A stretch of 64,000 bases of DNA from Symsagittifera roscoffensis (Eukaryota > Xenacoelomorpha > Acoela > Convolutidae), in assembly GCF_963678635.1 (NCBI RefSeq), contig NC_087068.1, forward strand, positions 45,179,013-45,243,012, written 5' to 3'. Position numbers and translations under genes: made by a program. Every line of letters starts with the position of its first letter. The first letter of the stretch is position 1. The notes under the pieces were generated by a model, which was not told the DNA's origin, ran no database searches, and was given only the letters and a program-made list of their open reading frames with translations. Positions 33,701-45,700 of this stretch are shown here, in pieces.

Positions 33701-36700
33701 CCACGTGAGAAAATTTTTGAACTATTACATTTAATGGAGTGCAAGATAATGTGCTGGTGAAAACGGGACTTCAAGAAAGAGTGATTTGGGGTGTTTTCGA
33801 AGAGGAGGACGTCGAACTCCATTTAAGTTGCACCAGCAAAAAAGTGTTCTATTGTTTAAAAAAAATACAGTTAATTGCGTTTAAATGGAAATGTTTCAAG
33901 AACTGAGATTAAAATCGCTGTCTTAAAAATCAGTGGCAAATGAAAACAAGATTTGTGAATTTTTGCTGTGCAGAAGGTTCCGACACAGTTATCGTTGAAA
34001 CTCTTTTGCTCCTGTTTCAATGATTTCATTGTAAGTGGTGCTGTAGAGGGACTAAAAAACTTCGTAGGACAATAAAATACAATTGATGACATCTATTTTT
34101 TATTAAACGAAAGATGAACAAATAAAAATGATTTTTTTTCAGAAACATGTACACTATTCTATTCTAAATTGCTTTAAAAAACTGGAATTTTTTGTGCCAG
34201 TAAAGCTCTCAATAAAGCTCCACGGGCAATTGTTTTCAAAGCGATCAGTTTTGCGCTCGAAAAATTCATTAAACGTTTTTTTTGCTTTTTCGCTCTTGGA
34301 CTTGCTCTAAATTGTACTAAAAAGTTAAGTTTCGCAACCACTTTTTCTTTCACATTTCTTTTCTTGATCCAATGATGACTGAAAAAGCTTCAATAAGATA
34401 TATCTCTCTGAACTATCTGCGGTTTATTAGCGCTGCTTGTTTTTGCAATAAAAAAATCATATGATGGAAAACTCCCAAATTCAAGATTCTTTCTCATTTA
34501 GTTCACAAATAAAAAACTATTTTACCCACTCTGAATACAAGGATAGCCGGTTGCTGTTCAAGTTTCTAGGCATTTGCAGCACAGAATGTTTCAACCATGT
34601 TCATAATAAATTATGAAGGGTTTTTTCGTTTTGTTTCTTCGAATTAGTGTCGTTTTTTGCTAGCTGTGCGATTTGAGAACCATGCAAATGCGTAGAAAAT
34701 TAGTTAGCTAGGCACAACTGAAAACATTGTTTTCAAAAATTATAGACCAACAAAAAAAAACAAAAAATTGTAAAACAGTTTATCTCTAATTTTTGCACAT
34801 AAACTATGAATTTTTGAAAAAAATCTTCAGTTCAAAGAAAACTACAGAAATAAACTTAAAAAATAGTTTTATTTTTGTTAAAAGTAAATTTTCCCAGCTT
34901 AAAAACCTACATAAAATGTAAGTTTTCATATAATGAACCTTGCTCGATCGCTTTACTCTCGAAAAACTGAGGTATAAAAAATTATTCTAAAAATGTTGAA
35001 TCTATTTTTCTTGACACTAGGACAGTATTTCAATTTTCGACTCTTTTCGATTTTTCCGGTACCTGCGTTTGCTTCGAAAACAAAAATAAAAATTTGAAGC
35101 ACACCTAAAAACAAGGTTTTCTTCACGTTTTGCAATGTTGTGAATATCAAGAACTGCTGATTGTTTGAAGAAGTGTTAAAAAAGAATGCTTCAGACAAGA
35201 GATATTTCAAAAGAAAAAAATTGTTTTTTTTTCCTGGTTTCTTTGATTTATAGTACCGACTGTTGAAGGTTAGATTGAACATTGTATTTGGGTGTGTTTG
35301 CTGCACAAAAATCCATTTACTTAAAATGTTTTGTGACGGCTCAAACTTTATTTATAATAATTGATTTTTAATTTAGGTTTGTTTTTTTTCTCAATAATTT
35401 TTTAAACAATCTGAGATTGTTTTGAATTTTTTTCTTCAAAATTTCGATTATTATATATTTTTTTCATAATAGATTTTTCGGTTAATAGGGATGCGGTCGG
35501 AACTTTCTGTACTGCTAGCATATCGGTGTCAGGACTATTTGCCCCAAGTCAATTAGCCCTATGCCATTTTGTCCTATACTAACTTGCCCTACATGGCAAC
35601 TTGTCCTATGCCAACTTGCCCCACAAGACATTTTGTCCTATGCTTTTTTGTCCCATACTTAACACTTTTACTTGATTCCTTGATGTTCGAATTGAGGACC
35701 AGCAAGTGCTAATGTAGACATGACTCGTTTTGAGATAACAAAAGACTCTAATCGAAAATTATTGAAGCTGAGCCTGGAAAACCATTATTTTTGTTAATTA
35801 CACAACAAAATTTGACAATAATCCACAATTAGCGCCATTGAAACAAAAAGAAACACGGCTATTCTTTCATTTTGCTTCATTGTTTACCATATTGTTCTTT
35901 AAAATCCAACATAAATACTATGAGTCAACTTACGTGCGGAACATCTCACGAAAAAAAACGAACGCTTATTATTGACGGACACGATTTCACAAAAAAGCGA
36001 CATAAACTACTGAGCACTGGAGATGCGCAAGATACAGTTCACACAAATGCCGCATGCTCGCAGTCACAGCAGGAGATGAACTCGTATCAACAAAAAATGG
36101 TCACAGCCACGATGTTAGACCTGGGAAAGTTGAGGCAAACCAGATTTCTTGATAATGAGTGTTGTGCACTATTAACTATGCTATAGGAGCTTACAAGATC
36201 AGCAATCAACCTTTTGAAATGTTTAATTCGACATGAAAGTTGCATTGAAGTTTTGCCGCTTTCATTTTGTTCATGCATGCTTTGAACTCATTTTGATTCA
36301 GCACATGTTTTAATGATTCCGCATTTTGTTTCAAGCTGAATTGTTCAATAAATTTCATCTTTATGCCGACATTATGTTCTACGAGGATATCAAAGAATCT
36401 GGGGCATGTTTCCTTTTTTTATTATCTGGGACAAGATGGCATTGGACAAGTTGTCATCTGGGGCAAGTTGGAATCGGACAAGTTGGGCTGGGACAAGTTG
36501 ACTTGGGGCAAATTGCCATGTAACCAGCATATCAACTGCTTATCCACAACAACTGGTTAGACAATCAGAACCCATGTTACAGCAGCTAGTTAGTTAATTA
36601 ATAATGGCCTTGAGAATTTGGAAAAGGTTAGTTTTCAATTGTCCTGTACTAACTTCAAGATTCCGCAATCTTTGGCGCAAGGATTTGCGTGTGTTGGTAA

Positions 36701-39700
36701 TGTTTCTGTTCTCTTAACAGTTGCAAATTATCTCCAGGGAAAGGGGTGAAATTTCATAAAACCACAATTTTGTGACTTTTTTTTTAGGTCGAACGAATTG
36801 ATTTTCCAAGTTCTCTATTATGCCGTTTTTGGAAAAACTTGACAAAAAATGAGTTTGTGGAGCGTTTTTTAAATATTGTATATATTGGCGCGCAGAGAGC
36901 CTCTTTAGGGGTGATCGATCAAAACTGGATATCCTAAAATAGTAGCAAAAAGATCCCATCGTTGGCTAGGGGGTCGAAACTCCGAGAGGGAAGGGTGATT
37001 CCACACCCTTCATTCATATCTCTAAAATCGTCCCCCAAAAAATTCATCAGGAAAGGGCGTTTTTTTTCCTGGTTTCTTTTATTTATTATTTTGACTGTCG
37101 AAGATTAGATTGAACTTTGTATTTGGGTATTTTGCTGCATGAAAATCAATTCACAGAAAACTTTTGTACAAGCTCAAATTTGCTAGAAAAAAATCACTAC
37201 AAATAAAATAACTAATTGCATTCTCGCAACTCTAATTTCCGAACTGCTTCATTTATTCTTTTTCTCGACGATACAAAGTTTCTAGGAAGATTACTTGCAG
37301 CTCGAATTAGGCCGTAAGGGCTTTGAAATGATATATATTAATCAACCCACTCGGAAATTTATACATGGAACCTCGGTTTAGGTGGAAAAAAAACACAGTC
37401 AAATACATTAATTGACCTTGCCCCAGTTGGTAACAACAACTTCGAACTAACAGTTTTTTTTCGCCAAAGTTTTCATGCATTATCCAGAAATTTGTGGAAG
37501 ATCCATATATTGCTTGATTTTTTTCGGATAGCAATCAAAAGTCGGATAATGGCGTTAGTTTTTTAACGACCCGAAAAAAACTAACTTGTGGAAAAATTTC
37601 AAAAAATTGTACAATAATACTTATTTTTACAATTTTTGCAACCGATATTTTTGTTTCCGATATTCAGATTTTTCTTGTGAATAGTTCGGTCTTCCCTGTG
37701 TATCTACCTCTTCATATTCGACCAGTTCGTTCTTAATCTGCTCCACGGCATTCGCAGTCTGGTTGATGATGTCGACCACAGTGCCCACCGGGTCTTCATA
37801 GATTTCCTTCAGACCCTCCAGTTTGGCGATTGAGTGTTGCAGTTGCTCCTCTAATCCTGCCAAGGGGGAGGTGTACAGTTCGAGCACTTGAAGAGACTGG
37901 TTGTAAGCTAACTCTGAGTGGCACGCCATCGACTTGCCCACCTAAAATTTTATTAACGCTTCAAAACGTAATCTTCGTGAAGATGCTGGTTAAGTAGTTC
38001 AGGAGACTGGGAGAGCCTTAACAAGTACTTTGCTTGATTTAGAAAAAGGCGAATCAGTTGTAGTTAAGTCAAAATTCACCGCCTAAAAATTTATCTGCCT
38101 TCAGGGGCGGATCTAGGATTTTCGCGAGGGGTGGGGGCGGATTTTCAAAAAAATTTTGAAAATTTTGACGACTTTTTTTAGGTCGGCCAAATTGATATTC
38201 CGAGCTCTACTAAAGTACTAAAAAGACGCTGTTTTGGCTAAAATTTGTGCGCCGCATGCAAATTTTTGAAAATCAGGTCAAAAAAAGCCGTTTTTGGGGA
38301 CTTTTGGAAAATTTTGACAAAAGTGCCCAAAAAGTTAGTATATAAAGTATAGGGCAAAAAGTTAGTATAGGGGCGCGCGCTGTCCCTCAAAGTTAGTGTA
38401 TATTGGCGCCACAGGCGCCTTTAGAAAAATTTTAGGGTCGGTCGGCCAAAAATGGATTTCTTAAAAAGTACCAAAGGGGGGACCTTTTGTGTCGGCTGGG
38501 GGTCAAATCCCCCCCCTCCTAAATCCGCCCCATATTGGTTTGAAAATACGCGCGAAACAATAAATATAATACTTGGGAACTTCGTATCCATAAAATTTGG
38601 TAGCATTTCAAAGGGTTACGTTTAACAATTATAAGGTGAGTGCGCGGGAGTTCTTTACTTTCACTAGACACAAAGGGTCCTCTTTTAGTATCATTCCACG
38701 ACATTTGATTTGGCCGATTGACCCTTGAAGTGTTCTTGCGGTGCCTTTAATTCCAGCATCAACTAAAGTGTATTATTCCTGAAAGCTTTCCAAAAGTGAT
38801 GAAAAATGCAGATTCTTTTGGAGCCCCTCAATTAGTTTAGAGGGAAAAGATCTTTTTTGGAAACTAATTGTGCCAAAATAAGGGTTTTGTAGAGCTTTCG
38901 AAGAGCTCGAAAAACCGCTCTGGTTCACTTAAAACTGGTCGTGGAGAATTCTCGATAAGTGTCTTGATCAAATCCACCCCTCAAGTTTGGACTTTGCCAT
39001 CAAACATTTTAAGCATTATTTCATAAAAAAAGTTTAATCAAGTATCTCAGGTTCAAAATTTTAGGCAAAGGCGAAGCAGAGCTTCGCAAAACTTGCAATA
39101 CAACACTAACTTAAAAAATAAGAAAACGAAAAAATAAAATGCAAAAATTTTGAAAAAAAACGATGAACTAAAATGTTCGTGTCTCGATAAAAAAAAATAG
39201 AAGCCCAGCTAAAAGCTGGGGACGCTGTTTGATATTATAGAAATTAGTTATTTTGATGCGGGATGAAATGGGTAACTTCAAAAATTGGACTTTGCCCAAA
39301 ACCTTAGTTGTTTCTCTACTGAACTAATTGAGACCAAATATTTTTGAGTGAGAAAAACTTTTTGGAATTTTTCCAAAGACCCAAATTTTCGATGAAAAAT
39401 TATCAAAGAGTGGCTCGCAACTTTTCTAGAAATTATCGCAACTGGGTTTTTCGATTGAACCCTTCATCTCAGATTTGAGATGCTTGTTTCTAAAAAGTCA
39501 AAATCAAAAACTTGACTTTCCGAAATTCATAACTTTTTTTCTGCAACATGAAGGAAGTAACCGCTTGAGCAAAGATAACTCCCCAAACCAAATTTCTCGA
39601 TTGAACAGTTAACTTAAAAATTGGCAAGGTGGTTTTTGAGAAAAGTCAAAAAGTTTCCAGTCAACAGTCAATGAATCAAAAACTTAACTTTTTCCAACAA

Positions 39701-42700
39701 TCGAACCCTGTGTTAAAAACTTTTTGGTGTCGTTCATGCAGAGAAGAAATTTCACCTATCCTATTGTTTCCATTCGATGCAAAAACTCGAGATTGGGGAG
39801 GGTAGTATTCGAGAAAAAAGAAAAAAAAATTCCAAAAATGGTCACAAATCAAAAATGTGACTTTTAGGAGAATTTTGTTTAATAAAGTGGGTGTAACCGG
39901 ACAAGCCAAATCTTTTGGTTTTTTGAATTGAATCCAAAATCTCAAAATTGGGCAGGCAGTTTCTGAGAAAAGTCAAAAAGAATCATAAAAATGATCAAGA
40001 ATTCGAATGTTTGAATTTTCCGAGGGCCAGAACTTTATGTGTAAACAGTTTGAGTGTAGCTTCTTATGCAGGGGAGCTTCCTACAACCCATTCATTGAAC
40101 CCAAATCAGAGATTTGGGAGATTAGTTTTCAGAAAACGCATAAATCCTAGAATATGGGTAAATTATTCCTCCCGCAGAGTTTTTCGAAGGCTGTAGACAG
40201 TAGGGTAAAGAACAAAGATACTACAGGACTATGCAGACACTCAGAGGAATGGCCGGTCTTCCCATTGATACATTTTTTGAGATTAGAAAAGTTAGTTTTG
40301 TATCAAAATACAATTTTTGCAAAAAATGAACAAAATTTCGAAAGCGTCAAAAACTAAATTAGAAATAAAAAACCCAATTCCACACATTTTCATAATAACT
40401 GATTTTGTCGGACCGGAAATTTTAAGCGTTCGAAACTACACAATAAAAGTTGACTAAGCCGAGGCAAAATAATCCGAAACCGTTTGGTCAATAAAACTTT
40501 TTTTTTAAATATTCAAAATCAACCTTGGTAAAATGACAAACTACAGAACTTTCAATTATAGTAAAAATGTACTTAGAGCCAAAACAAATTCAAGCTTCAT
40601 AAAGTAAGAAAATACAAAATATTACCAAATAATACAGCTGCCATTTTAAAAAATGGAAAATAAACCGACGGAAACTAGGCCGAAAACTACGAATCCGAAA
40701 AAAATTATCATCTTCCAAGATATTTATTTGAAAAAATAATTAATGCCCGGAAAGTATTCCACCTATTTACTACATAATGCGGTAGTTTTATTTGAATTTT
40801 CAGAAATTGAGCATGTCTTGAAATTTACAATTCCTACAAAATTGACCATTCTGTGAACAAAGTTGTTTACGGGAAAAAATTTTAGTACCCGATTACAATA
40901 CCCTTACTTATCGCAAGTGTAAAAATGTTGTACCGTTTATAGAATCTGTTTTACTTTTACTTAGTTACCTGTTCCATGTTGCTGAGGATGGCCTGAATGT
41001 GATGACTGAATATGAAGGAGAAGGCCAGAGACATGATCACAGTTTGACCCCTAGTCGCACACAGACTCGGCAACATCACTGCATAAACCGCCCTCGTTTT
41101 CCTAAGAACAGACGTGAAAGTTATAGTTATGGAAAAGTAATTATGGAAACCATTTACTGGAAACGAAAATTATGCGAGCAATTCGGCTCATTGTAGAAAA
41201 TTTATAAGTTGGTTAGCACATAAGGACCAAAAATACAGTAAAATAAAATCCATTTTGTTTTATTGTGTTTCAAACACCCTATTAATTACCACAAGATTAT
41301 TCGCGAAGAGAACCTCAAGATTCAAGACCACGTTGAGTAATTTCCGGGGAATTCAGTTTTAACCCTAATGAAAAACTACAAGAGATTTTTGATGAAATCA
41401 ACTGAATTCCAACAACCATACGCAACTCTCAATTTACAGACAGCAATAAAACTTCATTTAAGGTCAACTTTACTGATTGACAAAGTCTGTCTAGGCATAC
41501 TCGTAAAACTGCACTATATCAGTTATAAGTTAACCTTGAAACGACGAGGAGGCAAAAGGATACCAGAGTGAAACTGCCCGCAATGTATGCTGACTCATAG
41601 ACGGTTAGATTCCCGCCCACGAACAGTGAGCCCATGATGACACCTCCGGTCATGACTGACATGAACACTGCGAAGGCCACTTTCAGACACATGTGTTCGC
41701 CGCCCTTTGAACTGCTGAGTTGCTGTGCGTGATGCTGAAATAGAAAAACTTCAGAAACTTTTGTTCCGAACATTTGAAAAATGGAGAGGAACTTAGTATT
41801 AGGGTGTTTTTTTTCCGCGCAAAATCAGATGCCATAAATAATCATCGGAGCGAAAAAGTTTGAACAGTGTCGAGAAAAATTAAAATCGGTTTGAAGTTTT
41901 TAATTTTTTGTCTAAATTCGAGCGAGTAAAGCGAGCAAGCATTATATGTTTTTTATGTTGAATCTATTATTTTTTGAAAAGAATGAATAGTATCAAGATT
42001 GAGGGGAGTTAAGTTACTCTGCGAGAATTTTATGAAACTCTTTGGGTACATTAGCTGAAATATTTGGCTATTGAAGGTTTCTTAGTCATTTGGGATAGCT
42101 CTTCAAATCAATTTGGCCGCCCTTGCAAAAAATGAATCAAATAAAAAAGACCATCCCTCATGTAAGCGTTAAGTCAAGCTCTAAAACTTCATTAAGATAT
42201 TAAGCCATTGTCATTTAAGTATTCGTTATTTATTGAAGATGAAAGGACAATTAGTTCTCACCGCCATGCTTTCCTTGCTGAGTGTCTTGGAGAGGGAGCG
42301 AGTGATTGAGGACATGGAGTTACTCCTGTTGGCAGAGGATGGCTGAGGGGACAGAGATCTGTATGTTGCTCCATTCACATCCTTCTCTTTCTAGAATATT
42401 CCAGAAACGTTTGATCAAAATTTGAAAAGCAAGTAGCGCATTTTTGTCTCAAAAAAATCAGCAGTTGGATGGGAATTCCACGGTCTTTATAGAGGTTTTA
42501 AATTTTTTTGATTCTGTTAAAGAAGAAAAACACAGTTTCCAGACTTATCAATAGAGCATTTAATATTTCGGGTCTCAATATTGAGAAGAAGCTAATTCGA
42601 TTAATTAATTTGAAATATTAAGAGAAAGAAGCTCAATTCTACGTGATATTATATTTTAAATCTATTTCTGACATTGGTTCAACATTAGATAAATGAAAAT

Positions 42701-45700
42701 AGTTTTTAATTGTTGAATTATTAACTTACAGTGCCGGTTTTTGGGTAGCACACATCGCTTGAGAATCCGTCTTCAGTTCCACTGCAGGAAGTCAAATTGT
42801 CCCGGTGGTGAGGCATGAACAAATGACTTCCCCCTCCCCCTCCCGCGTCATCAGTTGAGTCCACCCCCGCCGACTGCTCACTAGTTGCCCCTCCAGCACT
42901 GTCTTCTATTTTCGGTGCCGAAACACTTCGCTGCAATTTTTCAAATTGTTTTGGTCTTCCTTGGATCTCATTAATGTCAATCGAACCAACAAATAACATC
43001 CAATAACCAGCTCATACTATAAAACGTTTACGCTTCTACTGAAGCGCGCAATGCACATTCAAAGAAACACAATTTTCAAGTCAAAATAATCCCAAAGCTC
43101 GAAACTACTTTTCATAAGCTAATTAGAAAACTGTGCTAAATTAGTTTTCTAGCATTACTGAATCACTTGAAAGAACAAAAAAATACTTCAAAACAATTGT
43201 ATATGCCCAGGGCGACCTAGTTTCTGTAAGCGTTCAACAGCAATATTGATATAGCTTTTGAAAAAGGCAAGCTTTTAAATTTGCCATAGACCTAGATACA
43301 TCAAAATCCCCGTCCCAAGCTTCTTTTTTCGCTAATAATGAAAGCACGCTTTTATGCAAACTTGAATATCTCACCTGGTATTTCTTGTACCTAGCACTGT
43401 TCGTCCTCACATGCTGCGGAGTATATGCTCTGTTCAGTGCTCGGAACTGTCTGTTCGCGCCCGATGCAGCTGCTGCCGCATCCGAGTCAGAGTCGGTGGA
43501 ATAGTCGCTGAACACAATACCACTACCGACACCTTCTTCCGCTTTCAGTTTGGCCACAGGGCCTGAAAGTTTATTCAGTGCTGAATTATAGCAAATACGG
43601 GTATTGTGACAAAACGACTATTCTGGAATGATTTTTTTGTCAATTGATTCAAGTTACTTCACAGATCCCGTTGGGTTGTATTCGGAAACATAAAAACTTT
43701 GGAATAATTGTTTTCTGGTCATTTTTACGAGCTAATTAATGTTTCTGTATACTTTTTCTCTGTTTTTTATTTTATAAATTTTGTATTTTCTGGCTTCCGT
43801 AAATCTTCTTTCACAGCTATAATTGTAATGTCAATCAAGTAGGTAGACCAAATTAAACAAATTGTTGCTGGTCATGATACAAAAATAGCTCTGAAAAAAA
43901 TTAAACGACTGATAAAAACACGACCAAAAGTATGCAATGTCTTCAAAAAATAATAAAACTGATTAAACTCCGGCTGAACAATTTGCAGCGTAATAGAAAA
44001 AATTCTAAACTTTTGGCAGAAGTCAAACGATTATGCGATCTAAATTCTCATATCCTCATGAGGATAATATCACAGGAATATCCTCATGACTTGTTGTTTC
44101 CCTGTCCTCTATATTTTGGTTTTTTGAAGTTTTATGCTTCTGGAAAACCATACCTGGACAACCTCATTGGTTACTGCTGTAAGAGCTCAGTCCGGTCTAT
44201 GCTGACCATTTAACCCCAATCAGTTCTTTGGATGTTATGGGGGCTCATTTTCTACTGATAATATAGGGGCTGTGGGGGGATTGGACGCCGTTAATAGAGG
44301 CAGTAACCACAAAGTTTCTTAATTGAACCTGCTAGAATGCTCAATGCTCTAACCTGCAAGCAAGTTTTGAGAGTTTGCATCATCGAAAGCTTATAGGGGG
44401 TTAAAGTCAATATTCTTTTTCTGTCTAATTCCTTTCAATATTTTTCCAGCAATAATTTACTTGCGCACGAAAATAATTTTCAACAAGACCGCTCGTATCA
44501 GGGCGAAGCCCTGAATGTTCCGAGTGCCCCTTAAGGACTACGGAGCAGTAATATTATGAAAAAAGGTAATGAAAACAAAATGATTTTTTTAATTTAAAAT
44601 TTTTTGTGAGAATCAGTCCCTCACACGCCATATAAAGCGCAAAGTGATAAACTTCGCTCCCAGTAACAAATCAATTATGACAGATAAGCTTCCTTCAACC
44701 AATTTGAAACGATTTCTAATACGGATAAAATCTCCGCTCACGCGTTAATAGCGCAATATATCGCGCGTTAATTGAGCCGAATTGGCCAAAATGGCTATCT
44801 TTAAACCCCCATAACTTTACGAAAAAAGATCACAGATGAAATATCAGGAGCTCAGGACAACAATACCTTTTGAATGATGTAAAAAATTCCCTCAAAAGTG
44901 GCTAATTAAACAGTCGAAGATTGTCTGAAGAAAAAACCCACCCCGAGCAAAAATCGTCCGTTACCTTCGTTACGAAAGTCGAAAAAATAATTCAAAGACT
45001 GTAAATTTGCAGCAGCAATGTCAAAAGATTTCGCACTAAAAATAATTTGACTTTAACAAGTTTTAATTGAGGGTTTAGCCCTAGCTTTTTCTTTTTCTCT
45101 TTTTTTTTCGTTAAAAATTTTCTTTATGTTCATGTTTTACTCTCGTTTCAACATAAAACAGTATCCAATATTAGTTATGCAATTTAAGTTATAAAAAAGT
45201 AAATTCATAATCATACTAGTGTTTGTTTGTGTAAAACCAAAAATTGACAAAAAATTCAAAATAGCTAATTATGCTAGTTATCATGATGTTCAAAATCTCC
45301 CAAAAAATTAATTTTTTTTTCAGAAACAAGTTCCAAAATATATATATATTTTTTCAATCTTCAAAAAAAGAACATCCTTAATGTTTGAAACAGTTCATAT
45401 CTCTTGATCTTATTAGTTTTGGTTCTATGTGTTTTGAAAACAAAACTGCAATTATCAAACAGAAAAAAAATCTGTCGGATGCTACCAGCCTCTAACTTAC
45501 TAAGCTTTGAATAAAAGTCATAATAAGTTTCTAAAAACTGAAAAACTTTTTTTATTTGTGTTTGAACAAAAGCAGAACCTTTTTACAAAAGAGATTTTCA
45601 TCTACTACGACGAAATTTTTGACACAGATTAGATCGTTTTTTGTTAGTTTTATTCAAATTTTTTCATTTTTGTTTATTTTTACAAAACAAAAAAATTTTG

